Made by a program: the position numbers and the translations under genes. This document shows, one piece after another, positions 8,406 through 17,262 of a DNA stretch of 45,155 nucleotides. Under the pieces are notes generated by a model. It searched no databases and was not told the DNA's origin. It worked only from the letters and a program-made list of their open reading frames with translations. The stretch's first letter is position 1, and each line of letters begins with the position of its first letter. Location: assembly GCF_020781835.1 (NCBI RefSeq), contig NZ_JAJGNJ010000015.1, positions 1-45,155 on the forward strand, given 5' to 3'. Source of the DNA: Microbacterium testaceum (GTDB taxonomy: Bacteria > Actinomycetota > Actinomycetes > Actinomycetales > Microbacteriaceae).

Positions 8406-9047
8406 TCACGGCTGCCGCCGCACCGCCGCCCACCCGTCCCCGTCGCGCGTGAACACGATCCGGTCGTGCAGCCGCGAGGGACGCCCCTGCCAGAACTCGA
8501 TCTCCCGCGGCTCGATGCGGTACCCGCCCCAGTGCGGCGGCCGCGGCACGGGCGCTCCGTCCGCGAACCGCGCCTCGACGGCGGACATCTGCTCCTCGAG
8601 CGCGGCTCGGGATGCCACGGTCTCCGACTGGTGACTCGCCCAGGCCGACAGCTGCGACCCCCGCGGACGCGACGCGAAGTACGCGTCATCGCGCTCCGCC
8701 GGCAGCGGCGTCGCGGTGCCGAGGACGATGACCTGCCGCTGCAGCGCGTACCAGGGGAACAGCACCGACACGGCCGGGTTCTCGGCGAGCGCGCGCCCCT
8801 TCCGCGACTGCCGGTTCGTGAAGAACCACAGTGCGCCGTCGCCATCGATTCCGCGCAGCAGCACGGTGCGCGAGGTCGGTGAGCCTTCGGCATCCACCGT
8901 CGACACCACCATCGCGTTGGGTTCGGGCAGGTCGGCGGCATCCGCCAGCCACCGCTGGAACAGCGCGATCGGCGAGGCCGCGAGGGCGTCGTCGTCGAGC
9001 TCGGCGAGCGTGTAGTCGAGCCGGTGGGCGAGGGGGTTCTCGGTCAT
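8406..9047 (-). CDS. pdxH: pyridoxamine 5'-phosphate oxidase
   Basis: 213 residues from ATG 9047, with GGAGGA upstream; the longer open frame to 9179 lacks support. FMN enzyme that oxidises pyridoxine or pyridoxamine 5'-phosphate to pyridoxal 5'-phosphate in vitamin B6 salvage. Recognisable family segments are SRTVLLRGID, WFFTNRQSRKGRALAENP (FMN phosphate binding), and the C-terminal signature EFWQGRPSRLHDRIVF. The length is normal for the family. It stands alone, convergent with the HAD-like gene and divergent from the OYE gene. Confidence 0.95.
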   Translation of the reverse strand: MTENPLAHRLDYTLAELDDDALAASPIALFQRWLADAADLPEPNAMVVSTVDAEGSPTSRTVLLRGIDGDGALWFFTNRQSRKGRALAENPAVSVLFPWYALQRQVIVLGTATPLPAERDDAYFASRPRGSQLSAWASHQSETVASRAALEEQMSAVEARFADGAPVPRPPHWGGYRIEPREIEFWQGRPSRLHDRIVFTRDGDGWAAVRRQP

Positions 9048-9181
9048 CGCGCGGTCCTCCGGTGGGGCTCGGGAGGCACCATCGTACGGCGGGGTCTCCA
9101 CCGGAGGGCGTCGATGTGGAATAGCCTCCGTCCGCAGCGGGTTGGGGAGGGGCGGCCCTGTTTCCCCCCGAAAGGACACCC

Positions 9182-10258
9182 GTGAGCCTGTTCAGCCCCA
9201 CCACCGTCGGCGATGTCGACGTCCGCAATCGCGTCTCGCTCGCTCCCATGACCCGCCTGCGTTCCGGCGCCGACGGCGTTCCCGGCCCGATCGTCGCGAA
9301 GTACTACGCGCAGCGCGCGGGCATCGGCCTGCTCGTGACCGAGGGTGTCTACCCGAGCGCCGAGTCGCGGGCGTACCCCGGTCAGCCGGGCATCGTCACC
9401 GACGCGCAGGCGGCCGGCTGGGCGAAGGTCGCGGATGCCGTGCACGCCGAGGGCGGTGCGGTCTTCATGCAGCTCATGAACGGCGGACGCGTGACGCATC
9501 CGCTCATCACCGGCACCGACCGCATCGTCGCCCCCTCGGCGATCGCGATCGAGGGCGAGACGCGCTTGGCCGACGGCACGAAGGTCGCCTATCCGGTGCC
9601 GCACGCGCTCGAGACCGCTGAACTGGCCACCGTGCGCGACGAGTTCGTCGCCGCCGCACGTCGCGCCGTGGATGCCGGAATCGACGGCGTCGAGCTGCAC
9701 TCGGCCAACGGCTACCTGCTGCACGAGTTCCTCTCCCCCGCGTCGAACCAGCGCACCGACGGGTACGGCGGGTCGCCCGAGGCCCGCGCCCGCTTCGTCA
9801 TCGAGGTCGCACAGGCCGTGGCCGCCGAGATCGGCGCCGGTCGTGTCGGCATCCGGATCTCTCCCGCCCACAACATCCAGGACGTGTGGGAGAAGGACGA
9901 CGCCGAGACCCGCGCCACCTACGAGGCGCTCATCGCCGGCCTCGCGCCCCTGGGCCTGGCGTATCTCAGCGTGCTGCACCACGACCCCGCGGGCGAGCTG
10001 ATTCAGGACCTGCGCCGCACCTTCGGCGGCACGTTCATCGTGAACTCCGGCTTCTCGATCGTCACCACACGCGACGAGGCCATCGCCGCCATCGACGACG
10101 ACATCGCCGACCTGGTCGCCGTCGGCCGCCCCGCGATCGCCAACCCCGACCTCGTCACGCGCTGGGAGCGCGGCGCCGCCGAGAACGAGGTCCACCAGCC
10201 CTCCGTCTACGGGCCGGACGAGCGCGGGTACACGGACTACCCGTTCCTCGAGGACTGA
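9182..10258 (+). CDS. Old Yellow Enzyme family alkene reductase
   Basis: 358 residues from a GTG at 9182 with GAAAGGA upstream. FMN-dependent ene-reductase (NADH:flavin oxidoreductase family) that reduces activated C=C bonds or nitro groups. The start [20 protein letters not shown] is the classical N-terminus. The substrate-binding His/Asn pair is in [17 protein letters not shown], followed by [20 protein letters not shown]. The C-terminus [17 protein letters not shown] is the FMN phosphate-binding end. Full length. Its 3' end overlaps the convergent SDR gene by 22 bp. Confidence 0.93.
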   Translation: MSLFSPTTVGDVDVRNRVSLAPMTRLRSGADGVPGPIVAKYYAQRAGIGLLVTEGVYPSAESRAYPGQPGIVTDAQAAGWAKVADAVHAEGGAVFMQLMNGGRVTHPLITGTDRIVAPSAIAIEGETRLADGTKVAYPVPHALETAELATVRDEFVAAARRAVDAGIDGVELHSANGYLLHEFLSPASNQRTDGYGGSPEARARFVIEVAQAVAAEIGAGRVGIRISPAHNIQDVWEKDDAETRATYEALIAGLAPLGLAYLSVLHHDPAGELIQDLRRTFGGTFIVNSGFSIVTTRDEAIAAIDDDIADLVAVGRPAIANPDLVTRWERGAAENEVHQPSVYGPDERGYTDYPFLED

Positions 10259-11154
10259 GTTCCGGACTCCAGGAACCTGTCGGTCGTGGCGCGCAGTCGC
10301 GTCTGAACGTCGACGCTGTACGACACGGGCGGCGTGGGCGTGTCCGTGTCGCGAACGAAATAGCGTCCGGTGACGCCGTCCAGGTCGGGGTCGGTCGCGA
10401 GCCGGAGTGCCGCGGCCGCCCCCTGCTCTGGCGTCAGCATCGCCCGGCGGAGGAGCCCGCCGAAAGGTCGGAGAGCCGCGGGCATGACATCTCTGATGAT
10501 GTCGGTGGCGACGATACCCGGGTGCACCGCGTTGACGGACACCTCGCCCGCGAGGGTACGTGCGAGCGCGTACCCCGCGATCACCGTCAGCAGCTTGGCC
10601 CGCGCGTACGCTTCGAAGGGCACGAAGCCGGCGATCGGGTTGAGAAGGGCGAGATCGCCCAGCGCGTCGATGTCGAGAGTCGCGGGACGGGGGCGACCTC
10701 CCGCTTTGAGTCGCCGGGTATCGCGGAGCGTGTCCGAGGCGACGTTGACGACGCGCGCTCGGCCACTCCTCAACTCCGACGCCAGCAGGACCGTCATCCC
10801 GTAGGCGGCGAGGTAGTCGACCGCGACGTGCATCTCGATGCCGTCGGCCGAGAGTCGGTGTTTGCCGTAGTGCGCTCCGGCGTTGTTGATCAGGAGCTGG
10901 ATCACGTCGTGGCGCTCACGAATTGCGGCCGTCGCCGCGTGGATGCCGGCGCGGTGCGACAGGTCGCCGGGGATGACTTCGAGGGAACCGGCGCCGTCCC
11001 GTGCGATCTCGTCGCGCAGTTCTCGCGCGCGCTGCGGCGCCCGAGCAACCGTCACGACGTGCATGCCCCGGCGCGCCAGCGCGAGCGCGAGGACGCGTCC
11101 CATCCCTGCGGTCGCGCCGGTCACGACGGCGACGCCGTTCTTCGCCGCGGTCAT
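10237..11154 (-). CDS. short-chain dehydrogenase/reductase (SDR)
   Basis: 305 residues from ATG 11154, which overlaps the stop of the upstream gene (ATGA). NAD(P)-dependent oxidoreductase: glycine motif TGATAGMGR at residues ~13-21, NNAG at about 90, Ser in VNVASDTL and the Tyr/Lys pair in YARAK. The insertion after the catalytic Ser and the sequence NAVHPGIVATD resemble retinol-dehydrogenase-like or WW-oxidoreductase-like SDRs. It forms a two-gene operon with the NmrA-like protein, probably controlled by the divergent TetR. The last residues read through the 3' end of the OYE gene on the opposite strand. Confidence 0.88.
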   Translation of the reverse strand: MTAAKNGVAVVTGATAGMGRVLALALARRGMHVVTVARAPQRARELRDEIARDGAGSLEVIPGDLSHRAGIHAATAAIRERHDVIQLLINNAGAHYGKHRLSADGIEMHVAVDYLAAYGMTVLLASELRSGRARVVNVASDTLRDTRRLKAGGRPRPATLDIDALGDLALLNPIAGFVPFEAYARAKLLTVIAGYALARTLAGEVSVNAVHPGIVATDIIRDVMPAALRPFGGLLRRAMLTPEQGAAAALRLATDPDLDGVTGRYFVRDTDTPTPPVSYSVDVQTRLRATTDRFLESGTQSSRNG

Positions 11155-11768
11155 CGGCGGAGACGGGGGTAGCGGCGAACGAAGGCGGGATTCTCCGCTT
11201 CGCGGACGAGGAAGTCGGCGAGATCTTCGCGTCCGATGGAGTGCCAGAGTCTGATGGGGAGCCGATCGCCTGTCGTGTAGGAACCGGATGCCGGGGTGTC
11301 CCGCAGCATTGGCGGGCGGACGATCGTCCACTTCAGAGGGGAGGCGACGATGAGATGTTCCATCGCCTCCTTGTCCTTCATCCGCTCCCCGACGGCCGAC
11401 CACACCGCCCGCGAGTACAGAGTCCGGTCCCGGGTTTCGAGCACTCCGTGGGCACTGACGGCGATCAGCCGGTCGACGCCCGCGTCTCTCATGGCGGGAA
11501 CCGCGGTGCGCATGGCATCCGTGCAAACGGTCGTCGGTCCGGTGCTCGCGCCTCCCAGCGCACTGATGACGGCGTCGGCTCCGCGAAGGGCACCGCTGAG
11601 CGTGTCCGCATCGGCGATATCCGTCCACTCGACCTCGCGAAGACGCTCGGACGGGCGGAACGAGCCGGGCGTGCGCACGAAAGCCAGCACGTGGTGTCCG
11701 TCCTCCAGCGCGCGAGCAACGACGTGCCGTCCGGTCGCGCCCGTCGCGCCGAGAACGGCGATGGTCAT
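11151..11768 (-). CDS. NAD(P)-binding protein, NmrA/SDR-a like
   Basis: 205 residues from ATG 11768 (MTIAVLGATGATGRHVVARAL). The dinucleotide motif GATGATG is at the N-terminus and the protein lacks a standard Tyr-x3-Lys catalytic pair, as in atypical SDRs of the NAD(P)H-binding (NmrA/BVR-B) family. DAVISALGG and ILVASPLKWTIVRPPML-type segments are typical. It is the first gene of a two-gene unit with the SDR downstream. The 78-bp gap to the divergent TetR gene contains an inverted repeat, so repression by that TetR is likely. Confidence 0.85.
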   Translation of the reverse strand: MTIAVLGATGATGRHVVARALEDGHHVLAFVRTPGSFRPSERLREVEWTDIADADTLSGALRGADAVISALGGASTGPTTVCTDAMRTAVPAMRDAGVDRLIAVSAHGVLETRDRTLYSRAVWSAVGERMKDKEAMEHLIVASPLKWTIVRPPMLRDTPASGSYTTGDRLPIRLWHSIGREDLADFLVREAENPAFVRRYPRLRR

Positions 11769-11815
11769 CTGCGATACATTTTGTCTCATAACGCCGACTC
11801 TGGCATGCGCCGACT

Positions 11816-11836
11816 TATGAGTCAAGACATCTCATA
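11816..11836. promoter_or_regulatory. TetR operator between NmrA-like gene and tetR
   Basis: Inverted repeat TATGAG-N9-CTCATA overlapping the -10 box (TAGACT, 11835-11840) of the tetR gene. A further TCTCATA at 11784-11790 lies close to the NmrA-like gene. Confidence 0.55.
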
Positions 11837-11840
11837 GACT
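11835..11840 (+). promoter_or_regulatory. -10 box of leaderless tetR promoter
   Basis: TAGACT six bases before the ATG at 11847, with no Shine-Dalgarno; it is partly inside the putative operator, so autorepression is likely. Confidence 0.5.
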
Positions 11841-11846
11841 CGAGTC

Positions 11847-12416
11847 ATGAGCAGCGAGTCCGACCCCCGCTTCCGGCGCAGCCGCGAGGCGATCGTGAAC
11901 GCCGCACGCGAGCTGCTCCTTCAGCACGGGCCGGCAGCGGTCACGCACAACCAGATCGCCGATCACGCCGGCATCGGGCGAGCGACCGTCTACCGCCACT
12001 GGCCGCGGACCGATCAGCTGCTGGCCGAGGCCATGGCGACCGTTCCCCTGCCGTTCTTCGAGAACGCCGCGTCGCCTTACCGGGAGTGGCTCACCCGGGA
12101 GCTGACGACCATCGCCGGACAACTCGATCAGGACGACGTGCGCGCCGTCACGTCGACGTTGGTCAACACGGCCCTGTGGGACGCGGCCATGGACACCCGG
12201 CGTGAGGGGTTTGCGAGCGTTCTCTCCGAGCGTCTGACGGCTGCCCTGGGCGAAGCAGCGCGACACGGGGAACTCTCCCTTCGGGGAGACGCCACGGATG
12301 CCGCGGCCATGACGATCGGGCCGATCTACTATCGCGCGACCATCGAACGGAAACCCGCGGATGCCACGCTCATCGAGCGCTGCGTGGCCGCAGCCGGGGA
12401 GTGGCACACGCTCTGA
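11847..12416 (+). CDS. TetR-family transcriptional regulator
   Basis: 189 residues. The N-terminal TetR HTH is clear: RRSREAIVNAARELLLQHGP, then VTHNQIADHAGIGRATVYRHWP (residues ~10-55). The C-terminal ligand domain is unassigned. It is transcribed divergently from the NmrA-like/SDR pair, which it probably represses along with itself through the TATGAG-N9-CTCATA repeat. No ribosome binding site is visible; the -10-like TAGACT is six bases before ATG. It converges on the amidase gene across a hairpin. Confidence 0.9.
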   Translation: MSSESDPRFRRSREAIVNAARELLLQHGPAAVTHNQIADHAGIGRATVYRHWPRTDQLLAEAMATVPLPFFENAASPYREWLTRELTTIAGQLDQDDVRAVTSTLVNTALWDAAMDTRREGFASVLSERLTAALGEAARHGELSLRGDATDAAAMTIGPIYYRATIERKPADATLIERCVAAAGEWHTL

Positions 12417-12425
12417 CGCAGAGGC

Positions 12426-12447
12426 GGGGCCGGCGACCGCCGACCCC
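12426..12447. terminator. hairpin between tetR and the amidase gene
   Basis: GGGGCCGGCG / CGCCGACCCC, nine of ten bases paired with a 2-nt centre, placed between two convergent stop codons. It may serve both directions. Confidence 0.5.
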
Positions 12448-12462
12448 ACCCCTGGACGGGTT

Positions 12463-14367
12463 CTACTTCTGCGCCGTCCGGCGTCGGAGCACCGTGAGGA
12501 CCAGGGCAGCCGCCCCTCCCGCGATCAGCGCGAACGCGAGGGCGGCGAGGCCGGTCGTGCTCTGCGCCCCGGTGCGCGCGAGGGCCGCGGGCTCCGACGT
12601 CGAGCCCGGAACGGGAACCGCGCTCGCGGTGGGCTGAGCGGTCGGTTCCGCGGTCGGCGCGACCGTCGGAGTGGCGGTCGGCGCGACCGTCGGAGACGCG
12701 GTCGGAGAGGCGGTCGGCTCCGGGGTGGGCTCCACGGCCAGCAGCTCCGGCGTGGAGGCCGGCGCGACGCGGTGCAGCGTCGCCTGCTCGTAGTCGTACG
12801 ACATCGCGAGCAGCGCAGCGTCCTGGCTCCGCGGAGCGGCCAGCTCGAGGCCCACGGCGGCACCCGTCGAGGTGAAGCCGGCGGGAAGCGAGACGGTCGG
12901 GATCCCCGTGTTCGCTCCGACGTCGCAGAACGTCGTGCCCGCCCAGTCGGGCGTGGCCGACGTCGCGCTGGTCGGCATCGCGAGGGCATCGAGGTCGTGG
13001 TCGATGAAGTACTGGTCGATCGCGAGCTTGCCCGCCTGCTGCTCGGCGCCGGCCGCCTCCCAGGCCGGGTTCGGGATGTCCTCGTTGCCGAGGAAGTAGT
13101 CGATGTCCCCCTGCGTCAGGGAGGACTTGCCGTCGGCGATCACGTCGGAGAACGTCAAGGCATCCAGCGGCTCGGTGAGGGCGGCGAGGCCCTCGGGCCA
13201 CGTCGCCTCCGTCGTGGCGAAGAACTCGTCGATGTCCGAACGCATGTCGATCCAGCCGCCGCTCTTCAACGTTCCCGAGACGAACTCGCGCGTGAAGTCC
13301 GGCACCTCGACGATCTCAGCGCCCTGTGCGGCCAGGTCCTGCACGGCCTGGTCGATGAGCGCGGTGGTCTCGGCGAGTCCGGGGCGAGCCGGGTCCTCCT
13401 CGTAGTCCCACCGCACGTAGCCGATGCGCTTGCCCTCGAGAGCGGTGTCGCTCAGGCCTTCGACATACGAGGTGCTGTCCTGCTCGTTGGCGATGACCGT
13501 CTGCGGGTCGGTCGGGTCGTAACCGGCGAGCACCTCCATCAGCAGCGCCGCGTCGGTGACGGTCGTGGTCATCGGGCCCGACACGTCCTGGCGGAGCGAG
13601 AGCGGCACGATGCCGGTGACACTGGTCAGGCCCATGGTCGGCCGGTAGCCGACGAGGCTCTGGTGAGCGCTCGGCCCGACGATCGAGCCGCAGGAGTCCG
13701 TGCCGAGCCCGGCGGGCGCGTAGCCGGCGGCGACGGCCGCGGCGGTGCCTCCGCTGGATCCGCTGGCGCTGTTCGCCTGGTTGTAGGGGTTGTTGGTGCG
13801 TCCCCGCTCGGAGCTGAGCGTGTAGGTGCCGTGCCAGGCGAACTCCGCCATGTTGGTCTTGGCGAGGATGATCGCTCCGGCGTCGCGAAGGCGCTGCACC
13901 GCGGTCGAGTCGAGCTTCGTCTGGTACGTGTGCAGGGAGGCGCTGCCCGCGGTGGTGGGCATGTCGAACGTGGCGTAGTTGTCCTTCACCAGGATCGGGA
14001 TGCCATGCAGTGGCCCGCGGATGATGCCGTCCGCGCGCTCCGCGTCGAGTTCGGCCGCGGTCGCGAGCGCGTCGGGGTTGGCGAGGATGACGGCTGCGAG
14101 ACCGGGCTGATCGCCGTAGGGGTCGTCGTAGGCGGCGATGCGGTCGAGGTACTGCTGCGTCAGGGCGACCGATGTGGTGGCGCCGGATTCGAGCAGTGCG
14201 AGCGCGTCGGTGATGCTGAGGTCGACGACGGCCGGCGCGGTCTGCGTGGGGGTCGTCGCGCCGAACGCGGACGGCGCGGTCAGTGCGGCGCTGAGGACGA
14301 GACCGGAGCAGAGCGCGGCGGCCGCGGAGAGCCGGACGGCCCTCCGCGACGAAAAGGAGTGAGACAA
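12463..14367 (-). CDS. secreted amidase-signature protein with LAxTG cell-wall sorting signal
   Basis: 634 residues from a TTG at 14367 (MSHSFSSRRAVRLSAAAAL), chosen for GAAGG seven bases upstream; an in-frame TTG at 14400 is an alternative. A Sec signal peptide ends near AFGA. The body is an amidase-signature enzyme (amide hydrolysis by a Ser-cisSer-Lys triad): Lys in ILVKDNYAT, then SGSSGGTAAAVAAG and GTDSCGSIVGPSAHQ. After about residue 540 comes a Pro/Thr/Ala-rich repeat of PTxxPT units, then LARTG, a hydrophobic segment and the tail RRRTAQK. LAxTG is the motif recognised by class E sortases in actinobacteria, so the enzyme is probably anchored to the wall. The substrate is unknown. Confidence 0.88.
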   Translation of the reverse strand: MSHSFSSRRAVRLSAAAALCSGLVLSAALTAPSAFGATTPTQTAPAVVDLSITDALALLESGATTSVALTQQYLDRIAAYDDPYGDQPGLAAVILANPDALATAAELDAERADGIIRGPLHGIPILVKDNYATFDMPTTAGSASLHTYQTKLDSTAVQRLRDAGAIILAKTNMAEFAWHGTYTLSSERGRTNNPYNQANSASGSSGGTAAAVAAGYAPAGLGTDSCGSIVGPSAHQSLVGYRPTMGLTSVTGIVPLSLRQDVSGPMTTTVTDAALLMEVLAGYDPTDPQTVIANEQDSTSYVEGLSDTALEGKRIGYVRWDYEEDPARPGLAETTALIDQAVQDLAAQGAEIVEVPDFTREFVSGTLKSGGWIDMRSDIDEFFATTEATWPEGLAALTEPLDALTFSDVIADGKSSLTQGDIDYFLGNEDIPNPAWEAAGAEQQAGKLAIDQYFIDHDLDALAMPTSATSATPDWAGTTFCDVGANTGIPTVSLPAGFTSTGAAVGLELAAPRSQDAALLAMSYDYEQATLHRVAPASTPELLAVEPTPEPTASPTASPTVAPTATPTVAPTAEPTAQPTASAVPVPGSTSEPAALARTGAQSTTGLAALAFALIAGGAAALVLTVLRRRTAQK

Positions 14368-14513
14368 ACGGGAACCTTCGAATCGAATGTGAACGGGCAA
14401 TGAACGCCCATCAGTTTCGGAGTCCGGTATTGCGCGGTTGTTTCCGCTCCGAGTCCATAAACGTCCGCGCGAATCGCATCCCCGCGAACGCCGTCCGTTT
14501 CCTCTCTCGCGCC

Positions 14514-14547
14514 GCCGGGGAGGGCGACGGATGACACCCTCCCCGGC
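14514..14547 (-). terminator. hairpin after the flavin oxidase gene
   Basis: Perfect 11-bp stem GCCGGGGAGGG / CCCTCCCCGGC with a 12-nt loop, 16 bp beyond the stop codon at 14563. Confidence 0.65.
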
Positions 14548-14562
14548 TCGGCCCGTGACCGC

Positions 14563-15936
14563 CTATACCGGGTTGGCCGCCGCGAAGACGTTCCGCGGGT
14601 CCCAGTGCGCCTTGAGCGCGCGCAGGCGATCGAGCGACGCTCCGAACCCGGGCGCGCGATCCATTCCCCCGTCGAGGAACGTCAGCGCCAGGGTCTCCGC
14701 GGCCCACGGCTCGAAGGCGTCGACGAGCGCCGTCGCCGAGGTCAGCGCCCCCGGCAGCGCTTCGGGCACGGGCGGCACCGCGATCGAGTGGACGATGTAT
14801 TCGCCGGCGACCGCCGACACCGCCCCGCCGCCCGGCACCGGACGGGCGGCGGCACCGCCGACGTGTCGGAGTTCGGCGACGAACAGCCCCGGATCCGCGG
14901 ATGCCGCCACGAATGCGGCGACGGCGTCGTCGGGCAACGCGTCGAGCACGCGGTGGCGCGTCACCGCCGGGGTCGGCTGCGGCGGGTCCATGTGCACCTG
15001 CACCAGCGCAGCGGACGGGATGCGCCCGAACGTGTCGATCTCGGGCGCGAGGTCGCGCAGGGGTCGCAGCAGCTCGTCGGCGCGGGCGTCGGACTCGAGC
15101 ACGGCTCCGTCGACCACGACGACCGACCGGCCCGAGAGGAACGGCGGCAGTTCCGGCAGCGGCGGCAGGTGCAGCACGCGCAGGGTCGAGGTGACGGATT
15201 CGGGGACGGATGCCGTCCACGCGGCCCACGCGCGACTCACGGCGGCGGTGTGCGAGGCATCCCACAGCAGCATCCCGGCGAACACGTCGGCGTACGGCAG
15301 CAGGTCGATCTCGAGCGAGACGACGATGCCGAACGAACCCGAGCCGCCGCGGACGGCCCAGAACAGGTCGGCATTCTGGTGCGCGCTCGCGCGGACCAGC
15401 GAGCCGTCGGCCGTGACGATCTGCACGGCGCGGACGGCGTTGACGCCGAGCCCGTGAGCGCGGGCGTAGAACGAGACACCTCCGTTCAGCGAGTACCCCG
15501 CGACCGACACGTCGCCGGCGCTGCCGTGCAGCGCCGTGAGGCCGTACGGTGCCGCGGCGGCGATGACGTCGTTCCAGTGCGACCCGCCGAGCACGATCGC
15601 GGCGCGGGCCTCGGGGTGCACGGTGACTCCGCGCAGGGCGGTGAGGCGCACGAGCACGACGTCGGAGAGGTCCGTCTCGGACAGCCCGGGTGCCGCGTGA
15701 CCGGTGGACTGCGCGGCGACGCGGAGGCCGGCGGCGGTCGCCGCGCGGACGACGGCGACGACCTCCTCCGCGGACTCCGGGATGACGACCGCGAACGGAC
15801 GCTGATCGACGGCGACGTTCCACGGCGACCGCACGGCGTCGTAGTCGGCGTCACCGGCGAGGATGACGCGGGATCCGAGGGCATCGCGCAGCTTCGCGGC
15901 GCTGTCGTCGAGAGGGGTTTCGGTGATGGATGACAT
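14563..15936 (-). CDS. FAD-binding oxidase, BBE / 6-hydroxynicotine-oxidase-like
   Basis: 457 residues. PCMH-type FAD domain in the first ~200 residues: RPFAVVIPESAEEVVAVVRAA, then STGHAAP with the likely flavin-linked His, then GDVSVAGYSLNGG and ALRGGSGSFGIV-type FAD contacts (here VRGGSGSFG). The Cys that forms the second flavin bond in bicovalent enzymes is absent. The C-terminal BBE motif is WDPRNVFAAANPV. No signal peptide. It probably oxidises an alcohol or amine; the substrate is unknown. It is divergent from the LuxR-type gene, which may control it, and is followed by a terminator. Confidence 0.88.
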   Translation of the reverse strand: MSSITETPLDDSAAKLRDALGSRVILAGDADYDAVRSPWNVAVDQRPFAVVIPESAEEVVAVVRAATAAGLRVAAQSTGHAAPGLSETDLSDVVLVRLTALRGVTVHPEARAAIVLGGSHWNDVIAAAAPYGLTALHGSAGDVSVAGYSLNGGVSFYARAHGLGVNAVRAVQIVTADGSLVRASAHQNADLFWAVRGGSGSFGIVVSLEIDLLPYADVFAGMLLWDASHTAAVSRAWAAWTASVPESVTSTLRVLHLPPLPELPPFLSGRSVVVVDGAVLESDARADELLRPLRDLAPEIDTFGRIPSAALVQVHMDPPQPTPAVTRHRVLDALPDDAVAAFVAASADPGLFVAELRHVGGAAARPVPGGGAVSAVAGEYIVHSIAVPPVPEALPGALTSATALVDAFEPWAAETLALTFLDGGMDRAPGFGASLDRLRALKAHWDPRNVFAAANPV

Positions 15937-16027
15937 GGTGAAGACCGTTCGTTCGGGTGGGTGACGCCATGACTCTGCTCCCCTTCGTCATCGGCATCCA
16001 TTCCAGACGAGAGGGGATTTCCGGCCC

Positions 16028-16041
16028 CCCAGAATCCTGGG
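16028..16041. promoter_or_regulatory. palindrome just before the LuxR-type start codon
   Basis: CCCAG-AATC-CTGGG, perfect 5-bp arms directly before ATG 16042, in the 105-bp gap between the flavin oxidase and LuxR-type genes. It could be an autoregulatory operator; this is inferred from position only. Confidence 0.35.
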
Positions 16042-17205
16042 ATGGTGACGAAGCCCCGAGCGGAGCACACTGTTGGCATGGTCACCGCTCTGGCCGCCGG
16101 ACGCGCGCGCAGCGACATCGATGTGCTGTCGCGCGCCGGTCTGCCGCTCGCGGACTTCATGGAGGAGTCCGCCGCCGCACTGCTGAGCGTCATCCCCTTC
16201 GTCGCGGGCTGCTTCTCGAGCACCGATCCGGCGACGTCGATGATCTCCAGCACCCACAAACTCGGCGATCTGCACGGCCGGAACGATGCCGACGTGGCGT
16301 GGGCGCGCATCGAGTACGGCGGTGAGCCCGACCCCACCCACTACGACGAGATGGCGTCGGCGGGGAACGTCGCCGTCGGCATCCATGCGACCACCGGCGG
16401 TCAGGTCGACCGCCTCGAACGCATGGCCGACCTCGTCGTCCCGCGGTTCGGCTACGTCGATGAGGCGCGGGTGGTGTTCGCCGATCGCGGGGGTGTCTGG
16501 GCGACCCTGTCGATCCTGCGCGGCAGCGACGACGCGGTCTTCGACGCCGGTGAGCTGCAGCTGCTGACCGATATCGCGCCGGCGCTGACGCGTGGCATCC
16601 GGACGGGTCTGCTCTCGCAGCTCGCCCGCCGCGAGGCCGTACACCCGACGGGCCCGGCGGTGCTGATCATCGACGCCGCGGACCGCGTCGTGCAGTCGAG
16701 CCCCGGCGCGCAGGAGCGTCTCGCGCAGCTGTCCGCGCCCGGGGCGGACCCCCTCAGCTACATCCAGGCGCTGGTCAGCGGCGCGCGCCGGTTCGCCGCG
16801 GGGACGCTCCCCCGGATGCCACGCACCCGCACGCGCACGGCCGACGGCGTGTGGCTGGTGCTGCACGCCGCACCGCTCGGGGGCCTCGGCGACCGCGCCG
16901 GCGAGGTGGTCGTGACGATCGAGGAAGCCCGCCCGCAGGAGGTCATCGACATCGTGGCCGCGGCCTTCGCGCTGACGCTCCGCGAGCGCGAGGTGGTCGG
17001 GGCCGTCCTGCGCGGTGCCGACACCAAGGAGATCGCCGCGTCGATGCACGTCTCGCCGTACACCGTGCAGGACCACCTCAAGTCGATCTTCGACAAGGCC
17101 GGCGTCACCAGCCGCCGCGAGCTGGTCGCCCGCGTGTACTTCGACCAGTACATGCCGCGCGCGGGATCGGACCTCGGCGCGGACGGGTGGTTCACGGGGG
17201 CGTGA
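16042..17205 (+). CDS. LuxR-family transcriptional regulator
   Basis: 387 residues from ATG 16042; ATG 16078 is an alternative and neither has a clear ribosome binding site. The C-terminal LuxR/GerE HTH is LTLREREVVGAVLRGADTKE then IAASMHVSPYTVQDHLKSIF (roughly residues 310-350). The N-terminal ~300 residues may be a GAF/PAS-like sensor: VLIIDAADRVVQSSPGAQER resembles a PAS strand set. It diverges from the flavin oxidase gene and converges on an SDR gene across a hairpin. Its signal is unknown. Confidence 0.85.
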   Translation: MVTKPRAEHTVGMVTALAAGRARSDIDVLSRAGLPLADFMEESAAALLSVIPFVAGCFSSTDPATSMISSTHKLGDLHGRNDADVAWARIEYGGEPDPTHYDEMASAGNVAVGIHATTGGQVDRLERMADLVVPRFGYVDEARVVFADRGGVWATLSILRGSDDAVFDAGELQLLTDIAPALTRGIRTGLLSQLARREAVHPTGPAVLIIDAADRVVQSSPGAQERLAQLSAPGADPLSYIQALVSGARRFAAGTLPRMPRTRTRTADGVWLVLHAAPLGGLGDRAGEVVVTIEEARPQEVIDIVAAAFALTLREREVVGAVLRGADTKEIAASMHVSPYTVQDHLKSIFDKAGVTSRRELVARVYFDQYMPRAGSDLGADGWFTGA

Positions 17206-17231
17206 GCCGCCGGCATCCCGGGGCCGGCGCT

Positions 17232-17258
17232 CGAGGTCGTCCGCCCGGTCGGACCTCG
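17232..17258. terminator. hairpin between luxR-type gene and SDR gene
   Basis: CGAGGTC / GACCTCG, perfect 7-bp arms with a 13-nt GC-rich loop, between two convergent genes. Confidence 0.45.
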
Positions 17259-17262
17259 CGTC

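Noticed and set aside
12640..12735. Short repeated units that could look like a CRISPR or satellite array
   Set aside because: They encode the Pro/Thr stalk of the amidase; the repeats are codon-level and in frame.
12361..14403. 680-residue plus-strand open frame
   Set aside because: Antisense to the amidase; its Arg/Gly-rich composition is a shadow.
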